DNA of 64,000 nt from Levilinea sp. (GTDB lineage Bacteria; Chloroflexota; Anaerolineae; Anaerolineales; Anaerolineaceae). Of the stretch, positions 32,194 to 40,987 are shown in pieces. The stretch spans positions 62,001-126,000 of the forward strand of contig JARKPO010000046.1 in the NCBI GenBank assembly GCA_029975215.1, in the 5' to 3' direction. The notes under the pieces are model-generated. The model worked only from the letters and a program-made list of their open reading frames with translations. It searched no databases and was not told the DNA's origin. How positions within the stretch are numbered: position 1 is the stretch's first letter; each line of letters opens with the position of its first letter. The translations under genes and the position numbers were made by a program.

Positions 32194-33825
32194 ATGTTAA
32201 GCAGCACTTCACTTAATAATGGTCTTGATACTCTTTTACGCCGGACATTGGATATTTTTGCCGGCTTTTTTGGTTTACTGCTGCTCTCACCCCTATTCCT
32301 GTGGGTGGCCGTGCTCCTGCGGCGCGATTCACCCGGCCCGCTGTTTTATCACGGCCCGCGGGTGGGCAAAGACAGCAAACCTTTCCACATCTTGAAATTC
32401 CGCACCATGTACGAAAGGCCCGAAAGCTACCAGGGCGCACGCCTGACCGGGCAGGGCGATACACGCATAACGCCGTTTGGGGCCTGGCTGCGCAACACCA
32501 AGCTGAACGAACTGCCGCAGCTTTGGAACGTGCTCATTGGGGATATGAGCCTGGTGGGGCCGCGTCCCGAAGACCCGCTGATCATCCAATCCTGGCCGGA
32601 AGACATGCGCCAAAAATTGCTGCGCACCCGCCCCGGCATGACCAGCCCGGCTTCAGTGGTGTACCGCGATGAAGAAAAAATGCTGAGCAGCGCCAGCCTG
32701 ATGGAAGACTACTATCAGCATGTGCTGCCCGCCAAGCTGCGCCTGGACGCAGTGTACCTGCGCAACCGCACTATCCTTTCCGATCTGGATGTGATCTTTT
32801 GGACCCTGGTGGTGCTGCTGCCGATGGCTAAAACGCAGCCCATCCCGCGCCATCTGCTGTATTGGGGGCCGATCTCGCGGGTGTTCAACCGCTACGTGGC
32901 CTGGTTGGTAGTCGATTCAGTTGTTGCCTTTGCGGCTTTAGGCCTGGCGGGGGTGATCTGGCGCACGGCCGGCCCGTTGGATATTGGCCTGGGCCGTGCG
33001 GCTGGCATTGCCCTGGCTTTTGCGTGGCTGTTCAGCATCTCCAACTGGATGCTGGGCCTGGCTCGGGTGGAATGGTCGCGGGCTGCGGCCAGCGAAGTGT
33101 TTACCCTGTCTTTCTCCACCGGCGTTGCTTTCGTTCTAATGTACGGTTTCAACCGGATCTTTGAGCTGCGCCTGCCGGGAGCCCTGCAGGTGATGGCGGC
33201 CTTATTTGCCGTGGCCGGATTTACCGCAGCACGCTATCGCGAACGCCTGATCACCGGGTTGGCCACGCGCTGGCTGAACCTGCGCGGCGGGGTGCGGGCG
33301 GTGGGGGAGCGCGTGCTGGTGGTGGGCGCGGGCGAAAACGGGGCCCTGGCGGCCTGGCTGTTTGGGCACGGCTATTTTAACGGGTCGTTTGAAGTCGTGG
33401 GCATGGTGGATGATGACCCGCGCAAATTGGGGATGCAGATGGAGCGCTACCGCGTTTTGGGCACCACCGAGCGCATCCCCGAACTGGTGGACCAGTACCG
33501 GGTGAACGTGGTCTTCTTTACCATTGACCATATCTCAGCCACGGAGCGCGAACGGATTCTGGCCGTCTGCCGCAGCACCCCGGCGCGAGTGGTATGCATG
33601 CCAGATGCCCTGCGCCCGCTGATGGACGGCCTGCTGCGCCCAGGGGTACCTGCCGCGGCAGTTGCACCCCAGGACGTGCCGGCCAAAAAGAACGGCCATG
33701 ATGTGAACGCAGGCTGGATTCATGAATTAAACCAACTGGCGGAGGATGGAAAATGGGATCATCTGCGCGAGCGGCTCTCCGAGATGAGCCGTTTGACCAC
33801 CGCCCAGGATGAAACTCAAAGTTGA
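32194..33825 (+). CDS. polyprenyl glycosylphosphotransferase with swapped domain order
   Basis: Protein of 543 residues. The bacterial sugar transferase domain is at the N-terminus (about 8-215): [71 protein letters not shown]. Then come four membrane helices (about 238-350) and a Rossmann CoA_binding_3-like domain with [17 protein letters not shown] and [14 protein letters not shown] (about 374-480). Known WbaP/WcaJ enzymes have these parts in the opposite order. It would move a sugar phosphate to undecaprenyl phosphate, starting glycan synthesis. There is no good Shine-Dalgarno site in front. Confidence 0.9.
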   Translation: MLSSTSLNNGLDTLLRRTLDIFAGFFGLLLLSPLFLWVAVLLRRDSPGPLFYHGPRVGKDSKPFHILKFRTMYERPESYQGARLTGQGDTRITPFGAWLRNTKLNELPQLWNVLIGDMSLVGPRPEDPLIIQSWPEDMRQKLLRTRPGMTSPASVVYRDEEKMLSSASLMEDYYQHVLPAKLRLDAVYLRNRTILSDLDVIFWTLVVLLPMAKTQPIPRHLLYWGPISRVFNRYVAWLVVDSVVAFAALGLAGVIWRTAGPLDIGLGRAAGIALAFAWLFSISNWMLGLARVEWSRAAASEVFTLSFSTGVAFVLMYGFNRIFELRLPGALQVMAALFAVAGFTAARYRERLITGLATRWLNLRGGVRAVGERVLVVGAGENGALAAWLFGHGYFNGSFEVVGMVDDDPRKLGMQMERYRVLGTTERIPELVDQYRVNVVFFTIDHISATERERILAVCRSTPARVVCMPDALRPLMDGLLRPGVPAAAVAPQDVPAKKNGHDVNAGWIHELNQLAEDGKWDHLRERLSEMSRLTTAQDETQS

Positions 33826-33836
33826 CAAGGCAGCCA

Positions 33837-34835
33837 ATGACGAATTCGTTTTGGAATGGAAAAAAAGTACTGGTGACGGGGGCGGGCGGTTTCATCGGCA
33901 GCCAACTCACCGAAACCCTGGCCCAGAGTGGGGCAGCGGTGCGCGCGTTTGTGCGCTACAATTCGCGCCGCGACCCGGGGCTGCTGCGCCTGGCGGATGA
34001 GCGCGTTCTGCGCGAGATGGAGATCATTTTTGGCGATATTCGCGATGCCGATGCGGTGACGCAGGCGGTGCGCGGCTGCGACCTGGTGTTTCACCTGGGC
34101 GCGCTGATTTCGATCCCCTATTCCTACGTGCACCCGCGCGAGGTGGCCGAGGTGAACTGGATGGGGACGCTCAATGTGCTGACGGCCAGCCGCGAATGCG
34201 GCGTGGGGCGGGTGCTGCACACCTCCACCAGCGAAGTCTACGGCACGGCGCTGCGCGTTCCCATTGACGAAGATCACCCTCTGCAGGGTCAATCGCCCTA
34301 TTCCGCCAGCAAAATTGGGGCGGATAAGATGGCGGAGAGTTTTTACTGCGCTTTTCAGCTGCCGGTGGTCACCGTGCGCCCGTTTAACACCTACGGCCCG
34401 CGCCAATCGGCCCGCGCGGTCATCCCCACCATCATCACCCAGGCCCTGGCGCTGGATGAAATTCACCTGGGCAACCTGGATACGCGCCGCGATTTCACCT
34501 TCGTCAGCGACACGGTGCGCGGCTTCCTGTGTGCGGCGCAGGCTGAGAAAGTGGAGGGAGAGACATTTAACCTGGGAACTGGCCAGGAAGTGACCATTCG
34601 GGAATTGCTGGAGCGCATTATCAAGATTGTGGGGCGGGATGTACGCGTGCGTGTGGATGACCAGCGTTTGCGGCCTGAAAATTCCGAGGTGATGCGCCTG
34701 CTTTCCAACAATCAAAAAGCGCGCCAGCGGCTGCACTGGCAGCCGGAGGTGAGCCTGGAGGACGGTTTGGAACAAACCGTGGCATGGATCCGCCAGCACC
34801 AAAGCTTATATCGCCCGGGCGTGTACGAATTTTAG
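33837..34835 (+). CDS. LegB-like NAD-dependent nucleotide-sugar 4,6-dehydratase
   Basis: Protein of 332 residues, extended SDR. VLVTGAGGFIGSQLTE (NAD loop), GDIRDADAV, HLGALISIPYSY, HTSTSEVYGT, SPYSASKIGADKMAESF (catalytic Tyr and Lys), VRPFNTYGPRQSARAVIPTIITQ and RLRPENSEVMRLL closely follow LegB, the dehydratase of legionaminic acid synthesis. It would give a 4-keto-6-deoxy sugar nucleotide. The ATG is 11 bases after the transferase stop. The later legionaminic genes are not in the window, so the true product may be another 4-amino-6-deoxy sugar. Confidence 0.85.
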   Translation: MTNSFWNGKKVLVTGAGGFIGSQLTETLAQSGAAVRAFVRYNSRRDPGLLRLADERVLREMEIIFGDIRDADAVTQAVRGCDLVFHLGALISIPYSYVHPREVAEVNWMGTLNVLTASRECGVGRVLHTSTSEVYGTALRVPIDEDHPLQGQSPYSASKIGADKMAESFYCAFQLPVVTVRPFNTYGPRQSARAVIPTIITQALALDEIHLGNLDTRRDFTFVSDTVRGFLCAAQAEKVEGETFNLGTGQEVTIRELLERIIKIVGRDVRVRVDDQRLRPENSEVMRLLSNNQKARQRLHWQPEVSLEDGLEQTVAWIRQHQSLYRPGVYEF

Positions 34836-34845
34836 AGGGGGAAGC

Positions 34846-35565
34846 ATGAAAGCTGTGATTTTAGCCGGAGGCAAAGGGGCGCGTCTGGCGCCCTATACCA
34901 AAATTTTACCCAAGCCCTTGATGCCGATTGGGAATATGCCCATTCTGGAAGTGCTTCTGCGTCAGATGCAGCGGGCTGGTGTGGACGAGGCGGTTTTGAC
35001 CGTCGGCCACCTGGCACATCTGCTGTGCGCCTTTTTTCAAGACGGCAGTCAGTGGAATATGAAGATTTCTTACAGTTATGAAAAGGAACCTTTGGGAACC
35101 GCTGGACCCATCGCTCTGGTGGATGGGCTGGACGAGACCTTTTTGGTGTCGAACGGGGATGTGCTCACCACCCTGGATCTGCGCGAGCTGCTGGCGTTTC
35201 ACCGTGCCCAGGGGGCCGCGGCCACGATTGCCATGCACCGGCGTGAGGTGAAAATTGACCTGGGGGTGATTGAGACCCTGGACGGTGGGGTGCAGGTGAG
35301 CGGTTACATTGAAAAGCCGGTGATCCCCTATCAGGTGAGCATGGGCATTTATGTGTTTGAACCGCACGTGCGCAGCTACATCCCCTCGGGCCAGTATTTA
35401 GACTTCCCCGATTTGGTGCTGCGCCTGTTGGCGGCGGGGGAGAAGGTGGTGGGCTTTCCGTTCAGCGGCTACTGGCAAGATTTGGGGCGGCCGGACGATT
35501 ATGCGCAGGCCTCGGAAGATTTTGAGACCATGTGCGGCCAATTTTTACCGGAGGCAGACGCATGA
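34846..35565 (+). CDS. sugar-phosphate nucleotidyltransferase
   Basis: Protein of 239 residues. MKAVILAGGKGARLAPYTKILPKPLMPIGNMPILE is the NTP-binding signature, followed by VSNGDVLT (metal Asp) and GYWQDLGRPDDYAQA near the end. It joins a nucleotide to a sugar 1-phosphate. The short single-domain form is like PtmE/GDP- or UDP-sugar pyrophosphorylases placed beside LegB in other bacteria. GAGGGGG precedes the ATG, and its stop overlaps the start of the aminotransferase (ATGA). Confidence 0.85.
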   Translation: MKAVILAGGKGARLAPYTKILPKPLMPIGNMPILEVLLRQMQRAGVDEAVLTVGHLAHLLCAFFQDGSQWNMKISYSYEKEPLGTAGPIALVDGLDETFLVSNGDVLTTLDLRELLAFHRAQGAAATIAMHRREVKIDLGVIETLDGGVQVSGYIEKPVIPYQVSMGIYVFEPHVRSYIPSGQYLDFPDLVLRLLAAGEKVVGFPFSGYWQDLGRPDDYAQASEDFETMCGQFLPEADA

Positions 35566-36701
35566 ATTGGCGAATTCCGCTGGCGGATTTAGACCTGGGC
35601 GCGGAAGAGATGTCGGCGGTGCAGGAGGTGCTGCAAAGCCGCTGGCTGACGATGGGGGAAAAGACGCAGATTTTTGAGCGCGATTTTGCGCAGTTCAGCG
35701 GGGCGAAACACGCCATCGCGGTCAGCAACTGCACGGTGGGCCTCCATATGGCCTGCGCGGCGGCAGGTTTGGGGCCGGGGGATGAGGTGATTGTGCCGTC
35801 TCTGAGCTTTGTAGCCACCTCGAATGCGGTGCGCTACACGGGGGCCACACCGGTCTTTGCGGATGTGACCTCGCTGGACGAGTTGACCCTTTCGCCTCAG
35901 GCGGCAGCCGCCTGCATCACCCCGCGCACCCGCGCGATCATCATCATGCATTACGGGGGCTACGCCTGCCGTATGGAAGAATTCTTTCGCCTGGCGGAAG
36001 AACACCACCTGACGCTGATTGAAGACGCCGCCCACGCGGTGGGGGCAGACTGGCAAGGCCGCGCCCTGGGAACCCTGGGGCACATCGGCTGCTACAGCTT
36101 CTTCTCAAATAAAAATATGACCACGGGCGAAGGCGGCATGGTGGTGACGCAGGACGACGCCCTGGCTGAACGGCTGCGGCTGCTGCGTTCGCACGGCATG
36201 ACCAGCCTGACCTGGGACCGCCACCGCGGCCACGCCTGGAGCTACGACGTGGTGGAATTGGGATTCAACTACCGCATTGATGAGCTGCGCGCGGCTATCG
36301 GCGTGGTGCAGCTTGGCAAGCTGCCGGCGAATAACCACAAGCGGCGCGAACGCACCCGGGAATATCACCAGCGCTTGCAGGCACGCCTGCCGCAGGTGGG
36401 GCTGCCGTTTTTGGGGCGGGAAGAACATTCCTCCTGCCACCTCCTGCCGGTGATCCTGCCGGAGGGCACCCAGCGAGTGCGCGTGATGGAAGCCATGAAA
36501 GCCGCGGGCATTCAAACCAGCATCCATTACCCACCTTCGCATATGTTCTCTTATTACCGCCGGATCCACCCGGAAAGCGTGCCGCTGCCGGTGACCGAGG
36601 CCGCGGCGGAACGGGAGCTGACCCTGCCCCTGTATCCGGGAATGACCCCAGAAGATGTGAATCTGGTGGTGGATACCCTGGCCGAGGCGCTGCGCGCCTA
36701 G
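35562..36701 (+). CDS. DegT/DnrJ/EryC1/StrS-family sugar aminotransferase
   Basis: Protein of 379 residues, PLP type. VSNCTVGLHMAC, EVIVPSLSFVATSNAVRYTGATPVFADV, LIEDAAHAVGADW (PLP Asp), YSFFSNKNMTTGEGGMV with the Schiff-base Lys in SNKN, and GFNYRIDELRAAIGVVQL are all in place. It would aminate the 4-keto sugar made by the neighbouring dehydratase. The ATG with GGAGG seven bases upstream is used; the frame is open ten codons further up. End of the compact four-gene operon. Confidence 0.92.
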   Translation: MNWRIPLADLDLGAEEMSAVQEVLQSRWLTMGEKTQIFERDFAQFSGAKHAIAVSNCTVGLHMACAAAGLGPGDEVIVPSLSFVATSNAVRYTGATPVFADVTSLDELTLSPQAAAACITPRTRAIIIMHYGGYACRMEEFFRLAEEHHLTLIEDAAHAVGADWQGRALGTLGHIGCYSFFSNKNMTTGEGGMVVTQDDALAERLRLLRSHGMTSLTWDRHRGHAWSYDVVELGFNYRIDELRAAIGVVQLGKLPANNHKRRERTREYHQRLQARLPQVGLPFLGREEHSSCHLLPVILPEGTQRVRVMEAMKAAGIQTSIHYPPSHMFSYYRRIHPESVPLPVTEAAAERELTLPLYPGMTPEDVNLVVDTLAEALRA

Positions 36702-36750
36702 CGCGGACGGCAAACGGCCCAAAATTCGCAGGTGCAAAATTTTGCGTTGG

Positions 36751-36759
36751 TGGTATGAT
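36751..36759 (+). promoter_or_regulatory. extended -10 promoter of the LCP gene
   Basis: TGG-TATGAT at 36751-36759, 40 bases before the LCP start; no good -35. Confidence 0.5.
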
Positions 36760-36798
36760 GATTAAAGCGTTGTTTTTCAGCAAGAAAAGGAGGGCGAA

Positions 36799-37758
36799 AT
36801 GAAGAAAGTCATTGGACAAATCATCGTGATCACGCTGTTGGTGGTTTTGCTGGCAGGTGGAACTTTGGCCGTGCGGGCATTCCGCGCACCGTTGGCCCCC
36901 GCGATGAAACTGGATCTGGCCCAGGCTGAACCGACGGCCACACCGGCTGCTGGGGCTGAGAAAACCTGCGGCATGTCGGGCCATTTCACTGTTTTGGTGA
37001 TTGGGCGAGATGACAACGTGTGGGAAGTTCCGGCGGGTGCGGATGCCATTCGCGTGGTGCAGGCGGATTTTGACAACCGTTCGCTCTCGGTGCTCTCCTT
37101 GCCGCGGGATTTGTGGCTGAAGACGGATGCGCTGGCCAAGCCCTATGACATCGCCGAAGCCCGCCTGGGGCCAGCGTATGCGAAGGTGCTAAAGCAAGCT
37201 GGCGACACGCAGGAAGGCAATATCACCGCGACCAACGCCATCGGTCAGGTGCTGGTGGATAACTTTGGCCTGACCCTCAATCACTACGCCACGGTGAAGG
37301 AAAAAGCGATGTCCAACATGGTGAACACCCTGGGCGGGATTGAGGTGGATGTGGCCCAGACGGTTACTGTCAGCGGTGTGGAGATTAAAGCTGGCAAGCA
37401 GACCATGGACGGCAAGACGGCCGAGCTGTACACCCGCTATTTTGGGACGGGCGAAAGCGAAGCGGCCCGCTTCGACCGGCAGAACCGCGTGATGAGCGGT
37501 CTGCTGGCCAAGCTGGCGGATCCGGCAGTGTTTGCCAAGGTGCCCGACCTGTACACGCAGTTTAAGGACCTGCTGATCACCGATCTGAGCCCAGAGCAAA
37601 TCACCGCTCTGACCTGCCTGACGCGCGAAGTGGGCACGGGAAAGATCCAATTGGGTTCGCTTCCCGCGGATCAGCTTACTACCGGGGCGGACGGCGTTGT
37701 GCAGTTGAAAGACCTGGCAGTCACCAAGAAATCGGTTCTGGAATTTTTGAGGAAGTAG
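36799..37758 (+). CDS. LytR-CpsA-Psr (LCP) family protein
   Basis: Protein of 319 residues, one N-terminal membrane anchor (about 5-27) and an outside LCP domain: FTVLVIGRDDNVWE, SVLSLPRDLWLKT, NTLGGIEVDV and YTRYFGTGESEAARFDRQNRVM (the R-x3-Q region). LCP proteins transfer undecaprenyl-linked glycans to the cell wall or to proteins. The neighbouring sugar genes fit that role. The usual DTIM motif is DAIRVV, a slight deviation. AAGGAGG is in front of the ATG. Confidence 0.88.
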   Translation: MKKVIGQIIVITLLVVLLAGGTLAVRAFRAPLAPAMKLDLAQAEPTATPAAGAEKTCGMSGHFTVLVIGRDDNVWEVPAGADAIRVVQADFDNRSLSVLSLPRDLWLKTDALAKPYDIAEARLGPAYAKVLKQAGDTQEGNITATNAIGQVLVDNFGLTLNHYATVKEKAMSNMVNTLGGIEVDVAQTVTVSGVEIKAGKQTMDGKTAELYTRYFGTGESEAARFDRQNRVMSGLLAKLADPAVFAKVPDLYTQFKDLLITDLSPEQITALTCLTREVGTGKIQLGSLPADQLTTGADGVVQLKDLAVTKKSVLEFLRK

Positions 37759-37780
37759 AGGGAAACCAATATTTCGCCAG

Positions 37781-37815
37781 GCCAGCCGCGTCTTATCGAA
37801 AAAGACGCGGCTGGC
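37781..37815. terminator. long perfect hairpin after the LCP gene
   Basis: A 14-bp perfect stem, GCCAGCCGCGTCTT (37781-37794) with its complement at 37802-37815, loop ATCGAAA. It is followed by GACTTTATC, not a full T run. Probable transcription end of the envelope operon. Confidence 0.6.
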
Positions 37816-37859
37816 AGACTTTATCCACGCTTTTTGGACTCGCGAGTTGAGAAAACAGG

Positions 37860-37865
37860 TATAAT
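37860..37865 (+). promoter_or_regulatory. -10 box of the membrane sensor gene
   Basis: TATAAT at 37860-37865; TTGGAC at 37834-37839 is 20 bases away, longer than ideal. The leader would be about 45 bases. Confidence 0.45.
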
Positions 37866-37916
37866 TTTTATCATCTTGAGATCGAATCTCACCGCGGGAG
37901 TATCCAAAACGGGACA

Positions 37917-39548
37917 ATGGCACAAACATCCAATTCGAAGCAAAACATCTTAGGGTTGAAGCGCGTGCAGTTGTATTGGACGCTGGCTGCCGTAGCTGTG
38001 TACCTGCTCATCAATTTGCTGTACTGGGGCAGTGCACAGGCGCTGATTATAACGAACAGCTTCATCCTCCTGCCGCAGGTGCTGGTCACCTCGGTGCTGG
38101 CTGTTCAGGCGTGGCGCTGGATGAAAGAAAGCCTGCGAGACCGCGCCATATGGCTGAATATGATGGTGGGCCTGGGCTTGTGGATGGTGGCTGAGATCTG
38201 GTGGGTGGTGGCCAGCCTGACCCAGGAAGAGATCCCCTATCCTTCTGGGGCGGATGTTTTTTGGCTGGTGGGCTATCTGCCCTTTTTTGGAGTTTTGATC
38301 CTTCGTATCCGTCAGCTGCCGTCCCTGGTGGAGACCCGCCATAAGGTGATGCTTTGGACGGCGATCATTCTGGTGTACCTGTTCACGGTGGTGTTCATTT
38401 TGGCGCCTATCCTGCAGGAAAGCACCCCTAAGAGCCGTGTGGCAGACGTGCTGAACATTTTGTACCCCATTATGGAAGGTACCTCCCTGGCGTTGGCTTT
38501 GCGCATTTTGTTCGAACCACCCAAGGGCCGTTACGGATCGACCTGGGTTTTCTTTTCGCTGGGTTTCATTTTCCATGCAGTGTCTAACCTGGTTTTTTCC
38601 ATCGTGGACGCTAACGGGTGGTATTACGCCAATAATCAAAACAACATCCTCAGCTCGGTGGGCGTAGACGGTATGCTGACCTTGAGCTACGCCTGTTGGA
38701 TTTTGGGGATCTTTGTGCTCTTGCAGATGTTTAAAGAGCTGAACCCGGTGCGTACCAAAGAGCTGGCCTTGCCGGTGGTCCCCAACACACATATTCTGGT
38801 CTTCACTGACGCGCAGGGGAAAGTGATTGAGGTCTCCAAGAACTATGCCGATGTGTTTGGCCCGCGCGAGACGAGCGGCAAAGAGCTGAGCGAGGTGCTG
38901 GGGATCTCAGAAGAAAAAGCCCAAGAGATCCTTACTGAAGCCCAAACTCAGCCGGTGCTGAAGGAACGCCCCATCTTTTCCATCGCGGGTCTTTCGGGGC
39001 GAAACGGATGGCTTTCGGGCGTTTCAATGATGACCTCCGCCGGAGCGAGCAGCGGAGCCAATTTGCTGATGCGCTTTTGGAATTCAGAAGGTTCGCTGGA
39101 TGGGGCTTTGACCGATTATGAAAACTCGGTGGTTCGCTTCCTGGTGAGCAGCGCTGAGACGAAACGCGAAGAGGGCGAGATTCCGCAGCTGCTGCGCAGT
39201 TATTACCTGCCGTTTTTGCGGGAGCTGTACAACCGTGTGCTGCTGGCGGAAGGGGCAGTGAGCGCGGACGCCCTGTATGCTGAGCTGGAGAAACTGGCCG
39301 ACAGACACCCCGAGTGGGGGGTGACGATGGAGCCGCGTTCGCTGGTGTCCTTCTCCTCCGAAGCGCCCGCCCATTTTACTGCCTCGCTGCCGGCGATGGT
39401 GGCCCTGGCGCGCGAATTTGCTGAACAGACCCTGGGGGTGGATGTGACCAACAGCGTGCTGCGCTCGGTGTCGAACCAGTGGGATGAATCGGTGCACCGC
39501 GGCGTGGGCATGTACGCCCCGCCGGTGCTGCTCCCATCTGCGCCGTAA
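37917..39548 (+). CDS. membrane protein with PAS-like domain and orphan C-terminal domain
   Basis: Protein of 543 residues. About seven or eight membrane helices (20-285) form an integral sensor-like module. A PAS-like region follows (about 295-400: THILVFTDAQGKVIEVSKNYADVFG), then a helical C-terminal domain (about 405-540) with no kinase, GGDEF, EAL or DNA-binding motif. I recognise no family for either the front or the tail. It has its own promoter and a strong terminator, so it is a single-gene unit next to the envelope genes. A membrane signal protein of unknown output is the best description. Confidence 0.75.
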   Translation: MAQTSNSKQNILGLKRVQLYWTLAAVAVYLLINLLYWGSAQALIITNSFILLPQVLVTSVLAVQAWRWMKESLRDRAIWLNMMVGLGLWMVAEIWWVVASLTQEEIPYPSGADVFWLVGYLPFFGVLILRIRQLPSLVETRHKVMLWTAIILVYLFTVVFILAPILQESTPKSRVADVLNILYPIMEGTSLALALRILFEPPKGRYGSTWVFFSLGFIFHAVSNLVFSIVDANGWYYANNQNNILSSVGVDGMLTLSYACWILGIFVLLQMFKELNPVRTKELALPVVPNTHILVFTDAQGKVIEVSKNYADVFGPRETSGKELSEVLGISEEKAQEILTEAQTQPVLKERPIFSIAGLSGRNGWLSGVSMMTSAGASSGANLLMRFWNSEGSLDGALTDYENSVVRFLVSSAETKREEGEIPQLLRSYYLPFLRELYNRVLLAEGAVSADALYAELEKLADRHPEWGVTMEPRSLVSFSSEAPAHFTASLPAMVALAREFAEQTLGVDVTNSVLRSVSNQWDESVHRGVGMYAPPVLLPSAP

Positions 39549-39571
39549 GCTTGGCGTGCCCTTAAACAAGT

Positions 39572-39607
39572 CGGGGCTGTCTGTGTTTTGCAGACAGCCC
39601 CGTTTTT
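39572..39607 (+). terminator. intrinsic terminator
   Basis: Perfect 12-bp stem CGGGGCTGTCTG (39572-39583) with CAGACAGCCCCG (39591-39602), loop of 7, then TTTTT. It ends the membrane sensor gene and lies between converging genes. Confidence 0.92.
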
Positions 39608-39629
39608 GTTTTTCTGTGAAGGTGAAGCC

Positions 39630-40178
39630 TTAGCGCACGGGCGCAGCCTGGAAGGAGGCGCCTTTTTCGATGGCCTGCATGTTGGCCGGGATGAGTTTCT
39701 GATGGCGCGCGGGCAAGTGTTCCTTCAGCGCTTTGCTGATGGCGGCCAGGGGCAGGATGGGCAGGTTGGAGACCAGGCAGCCCAGCAGCACCATGTTGGT
39801 CAGGCGGCGGTCGCCGATTTCTTCGGCGATCTCATTGGCGGGCACTTCCACCACGCGGATATCGGTGCGGGTGGCTTTGCGGTCAATGATGGAGGTGTTG
39901 ACCACCAACAATCCGCCCGGCTTGACCAGCGGTTCATATTTATCCAGCGAGGGCAGGTTCATGACGATGACGGCGTCGGGGAAGCGCACCATCGGCGAGC
40001 CAATTTCTTCGTCTGAGACGACCACGGTGCAGTTGGCTGTGCCGCCGCGCATTTCTGGCCCGTAGGAGGGGATCCAGGTGACGTTTTTGCCTTCGTCCAT
40101 GGCGGCGTAGCTGAGCAGCTGCCCGGCGAAGAGCACGCCCTGCCCGCCAAAACCAGAGATGATAATATCGGTCTGCAT
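39630..40178 (-). CDS. 2-oxoacid:ferredoxin oxidoreductase, gamma subunit
   Basis: Protein of 182 residues. DIIISGFGGQGVLFAGQLL at the N-terminus, SYGPEMRGGTANCTVVVSD and NMVLLGCL are the gamma-subunit hallmarks. It is part of a four-gene set in the order ferredoxin, alpha, beta, gamma. The complex oxidatively decarboxylates a 2-oxoacid to an acyl-CoA with ferredoxin as electron acceptor. It is last in the operon and ends near a terminator. Confidence 0.92.
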   Translation of the reverse strand: MQTDIIISGFGGQGVLFAGQLLSYAAMDEGKNVTWIPSYGPEMRGGTANCTVVVSDEEIGSPMVRFPDAVIVMNLPSLDKYEPLVKPGGLLVVNTSIIDRKATRTDIRVVEVPANEIAEEIGDRRLTNMVLLGCLVSNLPILPLAAISKALKEHLPARHQKLIPANMQAIEKGASFQAAPVR

Positions 40179-40190
40179 GCGTTCCTCCGC

Positions 40191-40973
40191 CTAGATCTTA
40201 ATTTCCGCGACGATCGGGTTGATTTTGTAATCGCCCACGGGGTAATAGGGCAGCATATTGCTTTCCAACCAGTGGAGCGAATCGACCGGGGTCATGCCCC
40301 AGTTGGTCGGGCAAATGGAGAGCAGTTCGACCATCGAGAAGCCCAGGCCGCGGATTTGCACTTCAAAGGCGGTGCGCAGGGCTTTTTTGGCCAGGCGGAT
40401 GCTCTTGGGATCGTGCAGGCTGCGGCGGACGACATAGCTGGCGCCGTCCAGGGTGCTGAGCAGTTCTGAGGCGCGGATGGGAAAACCGGCGGTTTCCACG
40501 TCGCGGCCGCTGGGCGAGGTGCTGGTCTTCTGCCCCGGCAGGGTGGTGGGGGCCATCTGGCCGCCGGTCATGCCGTAATTGGCATTATTCAGGAAAATCA
40601 CGGTGATATTTTCGCCGCGGGCAGCTGCGTGGACGATTTCGCCCATGCCGATGGAAGCTAGATCGCCGTCCCCCTGGTAGGTGAGCACCACACGGTCGGG
40701 CAGCGTGCGCTTGACGCCGGTGGCCATCGCCGGGGCGCGGCCGTGAGGGGCCTGCACGAAGTCAAAATCGAAGTAGTTATAGGCAAAAACAGAGCAGCCC
40801 ACAGAGGCCACGCCGATGGTGCGGTCGCGCAGGTCCATTTCTTCGATCACTTCCGCGATCAGGCGGTGGGCCACACCATGCGTACAGCCGGGGCAGTAAT
40901 GGGTGGTGGTTTCGACCAGGGTGTCGGGCCGTTCGTAAACTAATTTTTCCAAATCCTGTTCTAAGGTGTTCAT
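40191..40973 (-). CDS. 2-oxoacid:ferredoxin oxidoreductase, beta (TPP-binding) subunit
   Basis: Protein of 260 residues. [15 protein letters not shown] near the N-terminus, and the thiamine diphosphate motif [47 protein letters not shown] (GDG...NN, about 100-140). It holds the TPP centre of the complex. It lies 12 bases before the gamma gene and 14 after the alpha gene. The TPP need links it loosely to the thiamine operon in the window. Confidence 0.93.
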   Translation of the reverse strand: MNTLEQDLEKLVYERPDTLVETTTHYCPGCTHGVAHRLIAEVIEEMDLRDRTIGVASVGCSVFAYNYFDFDFVQAPHGRAPAMATGVKRTLPDRVVLTYQGDGDLASIGMGEIVHAAARGENITVIFLNNANYGMTGGQMAPTTLPGQKTSTSPSGRDVETAGFPIRASELLSTLDGASYVVRRSLHDPKSIRLAKKALRTAFEVQIRGLGFSMVELLSICPTNWGMTPVDSLHWLESNMLPYYPVGDYKINPIVAEIKI

Positions 40974-40987
40974 TCGGTCCGCTCCTC

